From contig NZ_JAWLVI010000008.1 in the NCBI RefSeq assembly GCF_033100795.1, positions 1 to 64,000 on the forward strand: a stretch of DNA of 64,000 nucleotides, in the 5' to 3' direction. Positions 43,650 through 52,745 of this stretch are shown here, in pieces. This DNA comes from Pseudothioclava sp033100795. Lineage in GTDB: Bacteria; Pseudomonadota; Alphaproteobacteria; Rhodobacterales; Rhodobacteraceae. The position numbers were made by a program, and so were the translations under genes. Under the pieces are notes generated by a model, which was not told the origin of the DNA, searched no databases, and worked only from the letters and a program-made list of their open reading frames with translations. Numbering within the stretch: the stretch's first letter is position 1; the number at the start of each line of letters is the position of its first letter.

Positions 43650-45692
43650 TCAGTCCATGTATTTCGGGGTGCTGATCTTCCAGCCGCGTCGCCGGGGGCT
43701 GGCGATCCGCCCGGCTTGTGGTTCGTTAGGCTTCTCAGGTTCAGCGCTCTGAGCGCTTGCTACCGTTTCCACGCCTGCTTGCTTCTCCAACTGACGCCAC
43801 ATCCGCTCGTCAAAGCGGTCAGCGCCAAGTATCCAGGCGGCGGCACGGGCATAAACGCGGGTATCGAGCGCCTCATTCCGCTCGCGCATTTTTTGCCATT
43901 CCTGGCGGGCGTAACCGCGCCGGTCGCGGATCGTGACCAGCTGCTCGGCCACGAGCTGCTTCAGCCATTCGCTGTCCGCCCAGTCGGGCAGATGGATCGT
44001 GCCCGCAGGCATCGGCACGCCGAGCGCCCGGTCCTCGTCCGAGGGGCGCTCGAGGCGCAAGTACCGATAGGTCTCCGCCTTGAAGGTGGCGGTGGCGACC
44101 GTCCAGAGCCGCGCGCCGCGTTTGAGCTTGCGCCCATTGCCCGTCGCATCAACGAAGGTCGGCCCCGAGACGGGTGTGGCGCGGTTGAAGCCTTCCAAGC
44201 CTTTGACCGAGGCCACCTGCGCAATCCCCTGCGCCCGCGCCCAGGCGTAAACGGCAGAGGTTTCATAGCCGGTGTCGATGGCGAGTTTCGCGAGCGGCAT
44301 GACCGCGCCCTGTTCATGCAGCCAGGTCTGCCCCAGAAGGGCCGTGAGCTTGGCCCAGCAGGCCGGATCATCCGGCCCACCCGGAATGACAATGTGATCG
44401 ACGAGCCAGCTTTGAAGGCCTCGGCCCCAGGCCCAGACATCGACCTCGATGCGGTCTTTCTGCACATCAGCCCCGGCGGTGAGGAAGAGCCCACCCATCG
44501 GGATTTGCGCGGCAAAGGCCTCGCGCCGATCCGCCAGCCGCTGCCATTCGGGCGCATCGCCGCTTTCAACCCAGGTCTCGCCGAGGATTGTGTTGCGCGC
44601 CGCGCGCAGCATCTCGTCCGAGCCCTGGGCGGCCAGCCATTCGCGCGCAATCTGCTCCCAACTTTTCCAGCCGATCGGCGAATAGAGGGCAGACATGTGG
44701 AAGCCGATTGCCGTCGGATCGGCCGAAGTGGCCGTCGCCCGCCATTCGCCCCGCGCCAACATTTCCGTCTTGTGGTGCTCGGCAATCAGCCGCTCACAGC
44801 CCGCGCAGGCATAGGCTGCCGTTTCGGGGCGGCCTTTGTCCCAACGCAGGCGCTCGAACTGCAGCCATTGCATCGCCCCACAATGGGGGCAGGGCACAAA
44901 ATAGCGGCGCTGATCGCTTGCTTCGAACTCGCGTTCAATCCGGCTCAGCCCTCGAATGGTCGGGGTTGAGACCATGAACACTTTGCGCCGATGCGCAAAG
45001 GTGGTGGTGCGCGCTTCCGCCAAAGTGACCGGATCGCCTTCTTCATCGGCTGAGGCCGGATAGGCATCGACCTCATCCAAAAACACATAGCGCGCGGGCA
45101 TCGAGCGCAGACCCGTCGCCGAGTTCGCGCCGGTCAGCACCAGAATGCCGCCCGGGAACTCTTTCGAGAGCATCGAGTTACCCGCGTCGCGCGAGCGCGC
45201 CGGTTGTACGCGCTCTTTCAGCGCCGGGCTTTCTTCGATGAGCGGATCAATCCGGCCGCGCGATGAGCGTTTGGCCATCTCCACTGTCGGCAGCACCGCA
45301 AGCATCGGCCCCGGTGCGTGATGGATCACGAAACCGATCCAGTTGTTGCCTGCCTCTGTCGCGCCAACCTGCGCGGCTTTCATGAAGCTGATCCGCTGTG
45401 CCGGGTGGCTGGGCGACAGCGCATCCATGATCTCGCGCAGATAGGGTGTCCGCGCCGTGCGGTATTGACCGGGTTCAGCCGAAGCCCGCGAGGAGAGCTT
45501 GCGGTGCTTGTCGGCCCATTCGGACACTGTCAAATCCGGATCAGGGCGCATGCCGCGCCGCCAGGCGCGCAGAATATCCTCGGCCCCATCAAAGGCGAGA
45601 TCGAGGCCGGCGGTCAGATCAGATGTATCCTCCCCTTCATCATGCAAGCCCGACCCTGAGGTCGGCCAGGGCGTCGAGCTGCTCTCGGACAT
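43650..45692 (-). CDS. terminase large subunit (lambda gpA family)
   Basis: A 680-residue packaging ATPase/nuclease of the GpA family (PF05876). The variant Walker A region is KAAQVGATEAGNNW near residue 105, and PCPHCGAMQWLQF with a later CAGC supplies a zinc pair around residues 270-300. The C-terminal nuclease domain contains GADVQKDRIEVDVWAWG. The start overlaps the small subunit gene by 53 bases. Confidence 0.94.
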   Translation of the reverse strand: MSESSSTPWPTSGSGLHDEGEDTSDLTAGLDLAFDGAEDILRAWRRGMRPDPDLTVSEWADKHRKLSSRASAEPGQYRTARTPYLREIMDALSPSHPAQRISFMKAAQVGATEAGNNWIGFVIHHAPGPMLAVLPTVEMAKRSSRGRIDPLIEESPALKERVQPARSRDAGNSMLSKEFPGGILVLTGANSATGLRSMPARYVFLDEVDAYPASADEEGDPVTLAEARTTTFAHRRKVFMVSTPTIRGLSRIEREFEASDQRRYFVPCPHCGAMQWLQFERLRWDKGRPETAAYACAGCERLIAEHHKTEMLARGEWRATATSADPTAIGFHMSALYSPIGWKSWEQIAREWLAAQGSDEMLRAARNTILGETWVESGDAPEWQRLADRREAFAAQIPMGGLFLTAGADVQKDRIEVDVWAWGRGLQSWLVDHIVIPGGPDDPACWAKLTALLGQTWLHEQGAVMPLAKLAIDTGYETSAVYAWARAQGIAQVASVKGLEGFNRATPVSGPTFVDATGNGRKLKRGARLWTVATATFKAETYRYLRLERPSDEDRALGVPMPAGTIHLPDWADSEWLKQLVAEQLVTIRDRRGYARQEWQKMRERNEALDTRVYARAAAWILGADRFDERMWRQLEKQAGVETVASAQSAEPEKPNEPQAGRIASPRRRGWKISTPKYMD

Positions 45693-46224
45693 GGGTTTCC
45701 AGCACCCTTTGCAAGATCGCCGTCTCGATCGTTACCGCCTCGCCGGTTGCTGCCTCCATCTTTGCGGATAATTGCGCCGCCATCAGCGCAGCCACACGGG
45801 TGGGCCAGGTGACCCAGGTATCGCGCTCTTGCCGCGCGAGGCGAAACACCAGGGTTTCGGCGCGTGCGCGATCGACCAGTGCGCCCTTTTTCTTCTGGAT
45901 CGCGAGTTGGCGCTCCTGCGCCTGATAGACGGTGAGCGCCGTACGTGCTTTCAAATAGGAGGTGGTGTCACCAGAACCGGAAACGGTCCCGCCCCCAAGC
46001 GCTGCTCCACCGCCAACGCCACCACCCGCGCCATCTGCAAGCCCCGTGCGCGAGCGCATCTGCTGGTCGGGATCGGTGGCACCACCCCGACGCGCATCAG
46101 AGGCGGCGGCGTTGATTGACCCATCGGCATAAAGCACGAGCCGCCCGTTCTTGCGCGCTTTCTGCACGCCGCCGCGCGAGAGGCCGGCATGTTCGGCATA
46201 GGCGCGTTCAGACAGGCCTTCCAT
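45640..46224 (-). CDS. terminase small subunit (Nu1-like)
   Basis: A 194-residue DNA-recognition subunit. The N-terminal helix-turn-helix SERAYAEHAGLSRGGVQKAR is like Nu1/phage regulator domains, followed by a Gly/Ala-rich linker (about residues 65-85) and a helical C-terminus that should bind the large subunit. The packaging (cos) site would be expected near 46.2-46.3 kb. Confidence 0.8.
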   Translation of the reverse strand: MEGLSERAYAEHAGLSRGGVQKARKNGRLVLYADGSINAAASDARRGGATDPDQQMRSRTGLADGAGGGVGGGAALGGGTVSGSGDTTSYLKARTALTVYQAQERQLAIQKKKGALVDRARAETLVFRLARQERDTWVTWPTRVAALMAAQLSAKMEAATGEAVTIETAILQRVLETHVREQLDALADLRVGLA

Positions 46225-46343
46225 GGCGCTTGAGATTCCTTCAATGCACTGAAGTTAATCACAAAATGTGATCTATTCGAGTTGATAGATCGGCCCGGTA
46301 GAGCGACTCTTACTCAACGAAACGCCGCATCGGAGCAACCACC

Positions 46344-46805
46344 ATGACCCAAGCAGACCCTTGCAACGCTGAAACGCGCCCCTCCCCGCCGCACAGGGCG
46401 GAGGCCTATGTCCCTCTTGCTTCGCGCAATACAGAGTGGGGGTTCTATGGAACGATCGAACGCGCAGGCGAAAGCCCGGAAACGGCTTGGCGCATTGCCT
46501 CGGCGCTGATTGCGCTCGCGACCTCGGCTGATGACCAAAACGGATATGGCGCCGAAGGCGTGCGCGATTTCCTCGATAGCCGCGATGGGCGCCATTTTGC
46601 GGATATGGTTGCGGGGTTCATCGCAACGGCGCCTGGCGGGCACACGGTGTTGGACCGGGTAATCCTCAAAGCGATCGAAACCCACCAAGGCTGGAAGACG
46701 GATCGGATGATGGCGCGCAGCTGCGGTATCCCGGTCGGGCTGCCGTATCTGAGTGGCATGGTTCATTACTATGCAGGTCTCGCCGAGCACGAGGGGGAGG
46801 CATGA
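46344..46805 (+). CDS. hypothetical protein
   Basis: A 153-residue soluble protein starting MTQADPCNAETRPSPPHRAE, with GGAGCAACCACC before the start. It faces away from the terminase genes and precedes the DUF3489 gene, which starts two bases after its stop. No family recognised. Confidence 0.6.
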   Translation: MTQADPCNAETRPSPPHRAEAYVPLASRNTEWGFYGTIERAGESPETAWRIASALIALATSADDQNGYGAEGVRDFLDSRDGRHFADMVAGFIATAPGGHTVLDRVILKAIETHQGWKTDRMMARSCGIPVGLPYLSGMVHYYAGLAEHEGEA

Positions 46806-46806
46806 G

Positions 46807-47361
46807 ATGATCAAACTCACCGAGTCCCAAACTCTCATCCTGACCCGCGCTGCTGTTCGTCCGGGCAATCTGGCACTGCCGCTCCCCAAGGGGCTGGCGG
46901 GTGCTGCCGCCAGGATGGCGATTGGCAAAATGATCGAACGGGGCTGGATCGAAGAGGTTGAAGCCAATCTGCGCCAAGGCGAACCGCTCTGGCGCGAAAC
47001 CGGCTATGGCCATGGCACGACGCTGATTGCGACCGAAGCGGGGCTTGAGGCGATCGGCATTGAGCCGGTCGTGGCCGCCACCGTCACCGCGCTGCGCAAA
47101 TGCGCGGCACCGGCGCAATTGCCCGGCGCGGGCGAAAAATCCGCCGTAACCCGATCCGGCACCAAACAGGCGCAGGTGATTGAGCTCCTCAAGCGGCCCG
47201 AAGGCGCGACGATTTCTGAGATTTGCGCCGCGACGGGCTGGCAAGCTCACTCCGCCCGTGGGGCGATTTCCGGCGGGCTCAAGAAGAAACTGGGGTTCGA
47301 CATCACCACCGCTGCAGATGACAAGCGGGGGCGAATTTACCACATTCACGAAGCGCGGTAA
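46807..47361 (+). CDS. DUF3489 domain protein
   Basis: With ATG 46807 it has 184 residues. The C-terminal DUF3489 domain is clear: TKQAQVIELLKRPEGATISE, CAATGWQAHSARGAISG and LKKKLGF, a winged-helix-like fold. The N-terminal part (LTESQTLILTRAA) is the usual companion region. Such proteins are frequent in Rhodobacteraceae prophages and probably bind DNA. Confidence 0.83.
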   Translation: MIKLTESQTLILTRAAVRPGNLALPLPKGLAGAAARMAIGKMIERGWIEEVEANLRQGEPLWRETGYGHGTTLIATEAGLEAIGIEPVVAATVTALRKCAAPAQLPGAGEKSAVTRSGTKQAQVIELLKRPEGATISEICAATGWQAHSARGAISGGLKKKLGFDITTAADDKRGRIYHIHEAR

Positions 47362-47387
47362 GGACGCCCCGGCTGCGCGGCACTTGC

Positions 47388-48656
47388 CTATGCCGCCCGC
47401 CGCTGCGCTTTCAGGGAAGCGAAGCTTTCGCCTGTCCCGGCCAACACGGCCGTCTGCCCTGTGAGGTTTTGCCATCGTTCAACAGCCACATCGACATAGG
47501 CCGGGTTCAACTCGATGCCGTAGCAGATGCGCCCCGTGGTCTCGGAGGCTATCAGCGTAGTGCCCGACCCCATGAAGGGTTCGTACACCGCTTGCCCGGG
47601 GCTCGAGTTGTTCAGGATCGGGCGGCGCATGCATTCCACCGGCTTTTGCGTGCCGTGAACGGTTTCTGCATCCTGATCCTTATTGGCGATCTGCCAGAGC
47701 GTGGTTTGCTTGCGGTCTCCCGCCCAGTGGCCTTTGCCCTTGGCGCGCACCGCATACCAGCACGGTTCATGCTGCCAGTGGTAATCGCCGCGGCTCAGAA
47801 CCAGCCGATCCTTGGCCCAGATGATTTGCGAGCGGATATTGAACCCCGCCGCTACCAGGCTTTCGGCCACGGTCGTGGCGTGCAGCGCGCCGTGCCAGAT
47901 ATAGGCAACATCGCCGGGAAAAAGCGCCCAAGCCTCGCGCCAATCGGCCCGATCATCGTTCAGTACCTTGCCGGTGCGCTTGGTCTTGGCTGCCCCCACC
48001 TGATTGCGCCAGGAGGGATCGTATTCCACGCCATAGGGCGGATCGGTCACCATGAGGAGCGGCTTCACGCTGCCCAACAACCGCCCGACCACATCGGCGC
48101 TGGTGCTGTCGCCGCAGATCAGCCGATGGGACCCGAGTTGCCACAGATCGCCCGCCACCGATACCGGCGTAACCGGGGGCTCGGGAATATCGTCCTCACC
48201 CTCGACCGATGCGCCGTCCGCGTCATCGCCTGCTTGCGCCGCCTTCAGCAAATTATCCAGAAACTCCGGAGAAAACCCCAGCATGCCCATGTCGAAGCCC
48301 AAGGTGCTCAGCTCGATCGCTTCCTGACTGAGAGCGAGTTCGTCCCATGTCGCCATATCCGCGATGCCGTTATCGGAGAGGCGCATGGCGCGCCGGCGGT
48401 CCTCATCAAGGTGGGACATGCGGATAACGGGGATCTTGGTCAGACCCAGTTGCGTTGCCGCCATGATACGCCCGTGCCCGGCGATCAACTCGCCGTCGTC
48501 AGAGACCATACAGGGCATGGTCCAGCCGAACTCGAGCATATTGGCCGCAAGCGCCGCCACCTGATCATCGCTGTGCAGGCGCGCGTTGCGGGCATAGGGC
48601 CGCAAGCGCTCGATCGGCCAAAGCTCAATCTGGCTTGGCATGAACGGAAGATCCAT
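47388..48656 (-). CDS. ParB-domain DNA methyltransferase (N4/N6 type)
   Basis: A 422-residue fusion. An N-terminal ParB/Srx-like domain (ERLRPYARNARLHSDDQV, LIAGHGRIMAA) precedes a beta-class amino-methyltransferase: catalytic DPPYGVEY near residue 209 and the SAM motif FMGSGTTLIASE near 374. It probably methylates adenine or N4-cytosine and protects or regulates phage DNA. No restriction endonuclease gene is adjacent, so it is an orphan. It lies upstream of the late genes on the same strand. Confidence 0.92.
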   Translation of the reverse strand: MDLPFMPSQIELWPIERLRPYARNARLHSDDQVAALAANMLEFGWTMPCMVSDDGELIAGHGRIMAATQLGLTKIPVIRMSHLDEDRRRAMRLSDNGIADMATWDELALSQEAIELSTLGFDMGMLGFSPEFLDNLLKAAQAGDDADGASVEGEDDIPEPPVTPVSVAGDLWQLGSHRLICGDSTSADVVGRLLGSVKPLLMVTDPPYGVEYDPSWRNQVGAAKTKRTGKVLNDDRADWREAWALFPGDVAYIWHGALHATTVAESLVAAGFNIRSQIIWAKDRLVLSRGDYHWQHEPCWYAVRAKGKGHWAGDRKQTTLWQIANKDQDAETVHGTQKPVECMRRPILNNSSPGQAVYEPFMGSGTTLIASETTGRICYGIELNPAYVDVAVERWQNLTGQTAVLAGTGESFASLKAQRRAA

Positions 48657-48804
48657 GGGGCAGGGCTCGGATAGGGGCGCGCACAGACCCGGGCGGCACC
48701 TTCGGGTGCGTCGGGGTTTGGGAGCAGCGATGTCGGAAAAAACGAACGCGCCCGCGAGGGGTGTCCTCCGGGCGCAATTCTTCGATGATCAAGGGGTAGG
48801 TCAA
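48625..48804 (-). CDS. possible small protein upstream of the methyltransferase
   Basis: A 59-residue frame beginning with TTG 48804, preceded by AAAGGAG at good spacing, starting MTYPLIIEELRPEDTPRG. It overlaps the methyltransferase start by 32 bases. No domain is seen; the ribosome binding site and the spacing are the only support. Confidence 0.3.
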   Translation of the reverse strand: MTYPLIIEELRPEDTPRGRVRFFRHRCSQTPTHPKVPPGSVRAPIRALPHGSSVHAKPD

Positions 48805-48865
48805 GATGGGCTCCTTTGTCAAATTCAAAATGGGAGCGCGGTGGATTGACGAATCTCTACGCAAT

Positions 48866-48880
48866 GTTCACTTTACGTTC
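48866..48880 (+). promoter_or_regulatory. LexA box upstream of umuDC
   Basis: GTTCACTTTACGTTC, the GTTC-N7-GTTC operator form, 29 bases before the umuD start codon. It mirrors the site at 17979-17993, so both translesion systems in the window answer to LexA. Confidence 0.85.
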
Positions 48881-48908
48881 TTGTTCCGACATTGTGTTGA
48901 TCATCCCC

Positions 48909-49331
48909 ATGCAAACGCCCGCCGCCGATCCTTCCATTTGCTTGCTGCCCGTGTTCAGCAGCCGGGTTCCCGCCGGGTTTCCGAGCCCGGCCGAGGATCA
49001 TGTGGAAGGAAAGCTAGACCTCAACCAGCATTTGATCCGTAGGCCCGCTGCGACCTTCTTCGTGCGTGCAAGCGGTGAGTCCATGCGCGACGCGGGCATT
49101 TTCGACGGGGATCTTCTGGTCATTGATCGCTCGCTCACGCCGCAGGTGGGGGATGTGGTGATTGCCGTGGTTAGGGGAGACCTGACGGTGAAGCGATTGG
49201 CGCGCGCGGGCCGAAACGCCTGGCGCCTGGCTGCGGCCAATGCGGCGTTCCCCGATATTCCGGTCGATGAAGATGGCTGCGAGATTTGGGGCGTGGTGAC
49301 GAACAGCATCCGGCGCCATTGCCGGCGGTGA
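48909..49331 (+). CDS. umuD: UmuD-like S24 autoprotease
   Basis: From ATG 48909 the protein has 140 residues, like E. coli UmuD (139). The likely cleavage site is Ala22-Gly23 (RVPAGFPSPAED), and the catalytic pair is Ser58 (ASGESMRDAG) and Lys95 (LTVKRLAR), offset by two from Ser60/Lys97. RecA-stimulated self-cleavage would give the active partner of UmuC. It ends four bases before umuC. Confidence 0.93.
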   Translation: MQTPAADPSICLLPVFSSRVPAGFPSPAEDHVEGKLDLNQHLIRRPAATFFVRASGESMRDAGIFDGDLLVIDRSLTPQVGDVVIAVVRGDLTVKRLARAGRNAWRLAAANAAFPDIPVDEDGCEIWGVVTNSIRRHCRR

Positions 49332-49335
49332 TGCC

Positions 49336-50637
49336 ATGCCGACCTTCGGCCTCGTGGATTGCAACAACTTCTACGCCTCATGCGAGCGGGTGTTTCAGCC
49401 GGACCTGGTGCAGCGCCCTGTGGTGGTTTTGTCGAATAACGACGGCTGTGTGATTGCGCGTTCCCAGGAGGCAAAGGCGGTTGGCATTCCGATGGGGGCT
49501 CCGCTCTTCAAAATCCGGGAGATCATCAAAGACCACGACGTTGTCGTGCGCTCATCGAACTATGCGCTTTATGGCGATCTCTCCGAGCGGGTGATGAGCC
49601 TTCTGGCGGAAGAAGCGCCGCGCGTGGAAATCTACAGCATCGACGAATGTTTCCTCGATTTGCACAAGCTGGCCGTTCCCGATCTGGCCGTATGGTGCGC
49701 GGAGCTGCGGCGCAAGGTGAGGCTCTGGACAGGCATTCCGGTCTCTGTCGGCATCGGCCCCACCAAAACGCTTGCGAAGCTGGCCAACAAGCTGGCCAAA
49801 TCCTCGCCGCGTGCAGGCGGGGTGTTGGATCTGGTGCATCATCCGGACTGGATCGAGCCGGCGCTCCGCAAAACAAAAGTGGGCGATGTTTGGGGGATCG
49901 GGCGGCGCTGGTCTGCGATGCTGGAGGAGCGGGGGATTAAGACAGCTCTCGATCTGAGCCGGGCGCAAGATGGCTGGGTGCGCCAGCGCATGGGGATCGT
50001 CGGGTTGCGCACTGTTCATGAGCTGCGGGGCATTGCCTGCCACGATCTGGAAACTCAGCCTCCGCCCAAGCAGACGACCTGCTGTTCCCGAAGCTTTGGC
50101 AAGGCCGTCGCCCAGCGCGAGGAGGTCCATTCTGCGGTTCTGTCCTTTGCCGAACGGGTCGCAGAAAAAACGCGGGCCGCGAACCAGGTGGCGGGGGCGC
50201 TGCAGGTGTTTCTATCGACCGATCGGTTCAACACGTCCGCCCCCCAGTACAGCTCCGCCGCCACACTCCGGTTTCTGGTCCCGACCGCAGATTCAAGGGA
50301 TATCCTGAAAGCCGCCAGCAATGCCTTTGGCAAAATCTGGAAGCCGGGCTTTGCCTATCGCAAGGCGGGTGTGATCTTGCTCGACCTGTCCACGCCCGAC
50401 GCGTGGCGCGGCGAATTGTTTGATCAGCGACCGCAGCAGAGCGACGATCTGATGCAGGCCGTTGATGTCATCAACCAGCGCCACGGGCGCGGCGCGATTG
50501 CGTTTGGATTGGCGCCGAAATCCCGCCCGGCGCACTGGGCGATGAAACAAGATATGCTGTCCCCGCATTACACAACGTGCTGGTCGGAGTTGGCCGTTGC
50601 GCGGGCGGCAGACCACTTATCCGGCCCATCGCGTTAA
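49336..50637 (+). CDS. umuC: UmuC, DNA polymerase V catalytic subunit
   Basis: A 433-residue Y-family translesion polymerase. VDCNNFYASCERVFQPDL at residues 6-23 and YSIDECFLDL at about 99-108 carry the catalytic acidic residues; the DUF4113 C-terminal domain is present (ending in FGLAPKSRPAHWAMKQDMLSP). It forms an operon with umuD. The window thus holds an active-type Y polymerase as well as the ImuB/DnaE2 set. Confidence 0.95.
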   Translation: MPTFGLVDCNNFYASCERVFQPDLVQRPVVVLSNNDGCVIARSQEAKAVGIPMGAPLFKIREIIKDHDVVVRSSNYALYGDLSERVMSLLAEEAPRVEIYSIDECFLDLHKLAVPDLAVWCAELRRKVRLWTGIPVSVGIGPTKTLAKLANKLAKSSPRAGGVLDLVHHPDWIEPALRKTKVGDVWGIGRRWSAMLEERGIKTALDLSRAQDGWVRQRMGIVGLRTVHELRGIACHDLETQPPPKQTTCCSRSFGKAVAQREEVHSAVLSFAERVAEKTRAANQVAGALQVFLSTDRFNTSAPQYSSAATLRFLVPTADSRDILKAASNAFGKIWKPGFAYRKAGVILLDLSTPDAWRGELFDQRPQQSDDLMQAVDVINQRHGRGAIAFGLAPKSRPAHWAMKQDMLSPHYTTCWSELAVARAADHLSGPSR

Positions 50638-50649
50638 TCTGTGCTGATC

Positions 50650-51384
50650 TCACGTCGCCAAAAACGTGGCAAACTCGTCCAGATCGATACGATCGCTTAC
50701 AAGTTTGTTTTCAGGGGCATCCGGGTCGGCAAATCCCATCGCCATCCCGCAGATCAAAATTTCGCTTTGTGGAATTCCCACGGCCTCATGAACCACATTG
50801 CCAAACTCGCACCATGCCTGTTGCGGGCAGGTTTCAAGCCCGTGGTCGCGTGCCAGAAGCATGACGTTTTGCATGAACATCCCGCAATCAAGCCAGGAAC
50901 CGTGCAAGAGATCCCGATCCATCGTGAAAAATAGCCCCACAGGCGCGCCGAAGAACTCAAAGTTGCGGAGCATCGCCTGCGTCCGGGCAGGGTAGTCATC
51001 CCGTGCTATCCCATAAAGCTCGTAGAGGGCATAGCCGACCTGACGCTTGCGAGAGAGGTAGGGCTCGGGCAGCGGTGATGGCATGTAGGGGTATTCTTCG
51101 AACCGTTCGCCCGCCAAAGCGGCAGCGCAGACGGCCTGCGACACGCGATTGCGCGCTGCGCCAGTTACGCTCCAGACCTTCCACGGCTGCGTGTTCGTAC
51201 CCGAGGGGGCCCTTGCGGCATCGGTCAAAATTGCCCGGAGCGTTTCGGCGGGAACATCATCGGGCAGGAACCGCCGGATGGACCGGCGGCCGGTGATGAT
51301 CCGGGTTGCAGACCGGGGCTGGAATTGCGTTGAGTCCGCATCGGGCGTGTTGGCGGTCTGCGCTGTTTCAGAAGACATGCTCAT
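50650..51384 (-). CDS. nitroreductase family protein
   Basis: A 244-residue FMN-dependent NADH/NADPH oxidoreductase. The FMN-binding segment RRSIRRFLPDDVPAETLRAI (about residues 33-52) and APSGTNTQPWKVW are typical, as is the C-terminal MGFADPDAPEN. The substrate is unknown. It converges with umuC with a 12-base gap. Confidence 0.9.
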   Translation of the reverse strand: MSMSSETAQTANTPDADSTQFQPRSATRIITGRRSIRRFLPDDVPAETLRAILTDAARAPSGTNTQPWKVWSVTGAARNRVSQAVCAAALAGERFEEYPYMPSPLPEPYLSRKRQVGYALYELYGIARDDYPARTQAMLRNFEFFGAPVGLFFTMDRDLLHGSWLDCGMFMQNVMLLARDHGLETCPQQAWCEFGNVVHEAVGIPQSEILICGMAMGFADPDAPENKLVSDRIDLDEFATFLAT

Positions 51385-51544
51385 GGTTAATCCTGTGGCT
51401 CCACGGTCTTACGTATTCCATTTTGCCGTTGTTGGCGCAGAATAAAACGCTGAATTTTCCCGCCGGGTGTTTTGGGTATAGGGCCTTGTGGCCGACTAGC
51501 ACAACGCGTTGGTCAGTGGGCGATCGCTCAGGCAAAGACGACGC

Positions 51545-51739
51545 AAATGGCGCGCTGGATTAGGTGGCTTCCTCACGCTTGGATTTGGCTAGGGTGGCTT
51601 CCCGGTGGCTTCCACCGAAGCCAGCGCTGAAAATTTCTAACCATCTGATGTTGAATCAAAAATCAGCCTTGGTCTCAGCAGGTGGATTCCAGGTGGATTC
51701 CCCGGTGAGGAAGCCAGTCGCTAGCGAAATGGCGCGCTG
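51545..51739. repeat. GGTGG(C/A)TTCC repeat array between 13-base direct repeats
   Basis: Five copies of GGTGG[CA]TTCC occur at 51563, 51593, 51604, 51681 and 51692. The array is flanked by identical copies of AAATGGCGCGCTG at 51545-51557 and 51727-51739. The surrounding stretch (51385-52124) has no supported gene; a frame at 52029-52157 starting MGSENKK is possible but weak. Such arrays can be integrase arm sites or att remnants; here the function is unknown. Confidence 0.6.
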
Positions 51740-52124
51740 AGCCCCCCCGTATACGTGAAGGGCCGGGGAGGAACCATGCCGGGGGGGGGGCGTTCTCGGC
51801 CCTGGGAGGTAAGGGACAAATTCAATAAATATTTCCAAGGGCCTTGAAGCGGTCATGGAGGCGGTTCGTCGTTCTCGCGAGCGCGCGTAATCGTATCTCT
51901 GAACGTGGTCGCAGTTGGACGCAGATCAAAGTTCCGCGCCCTGCAGGCAAAACAAACACTCAAAGTGTTGTACAAGTGGCACCTTCGGCATTCGTGGAGG
52001 TTGATGTTCAATCGGGAGAGTTGACGTAATGGGTTCGGAAAACAAAAAACATCGTCCGCCAGCTGCATCTGAGCAGCCTGAGACAAGCGGACCGCTTCCC
52101 GAAGCTCCGGTTGCCTTTCAAACA

Positions 52125-52745
52125 TCAGAAGGACTCGAGCCCGTCCAGCTGGGCTAAAATGGCCGGGTCACGCACATCCCACGCTATCATCCCTGCGCGC
52201 CGTGCCGCGGCCAACCCTTCGTCGGAATCCTCCAATACGAGGCACTGCGTCGGGTCAGCGCCAAGACGCTGGGCGGCGAGGGAAAATATGGCCGGGTCCG
52301 GTTTTGCCCGGCCGGTATCGGACACGGTGACAACAACTTCGAACAGGCTCGACAGGCCGGCCCCGTCCAGCACCGCCAGCACTACCGGCGTCTCGGCATT
52401 GGAGCCCACGGCGATCGGAACCCGGCCAGAGAGGCTCCGAGCGAAGCGGGCAATGGGAGGATTTTCTACGGCAATCTCCCGGGCGTGGGCTATGGTCAGC
52501 TCCAGACTGGCCTCAACCATCTGCATTCGATCAAGTTTGAAACCGGCCTGCGCCATGACGTCTCTGGCTAATGCCTCGGTGAGGGCAACTCGATCAAGCC
52601 CCTTGCGCAGGTCATACCAAGCGCGCGTCATGCCGTACCCCTGCGCCTGGGCGGCGGCGTTGAAGGCGTCGAAGTGAAGGTCCGCGGTCAGCGCCAAGGT
52701 GCCGTCAACGTCAAAAATTACAGCGTTGAAGGGAAATCTGGTCAT
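52125..52745 (-). CDS. HAD-superfamily phosphatase
   Basis: A 206-residue beta-phosphoglucomutase-like HAD hydrolase. Motif I is FDVDGTLALT (about residues 10-19), motif II lies around GSNAETP, the Lys is in GRAKPDPAIF, and motif IV is VLEDSDEGLAA. Such enzymes remove phosphate from sugar phosphates or phosphoglycolate. It is the third gene of a unit with a response regulator and a hybrid kinase (four-base overlap) and faces an ABC importer, so it may hydrolyse the imported compound. Confidence 0.9.
   Translation of the reverse strand: MTRFPFNAVIFDVDGTLALTADLHFDAFNAAAQAQGYGMTRAWYDLRKGLDRVALTEALARDVMAQAGFKLDRMQMVEASLELTIAHAREIAVENPPIARFARSLSGRVPIAVGSNAETPVVLAVLDGAGLSSLFEVVVTVSDTGRAKPDPAIFSLAAQRLGADPTQCLVLEDSDEGLAAARRAGMIAWDVRDPAILAQLDGLESF

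Noticed and set aside
52029..52157. 42-codon frame starting MGSENKK
   Set aside because: It overlaps the end of the HAD gene in convergent orientation and has no recognisable feature beyond a coupled TAATG with another weak frame.
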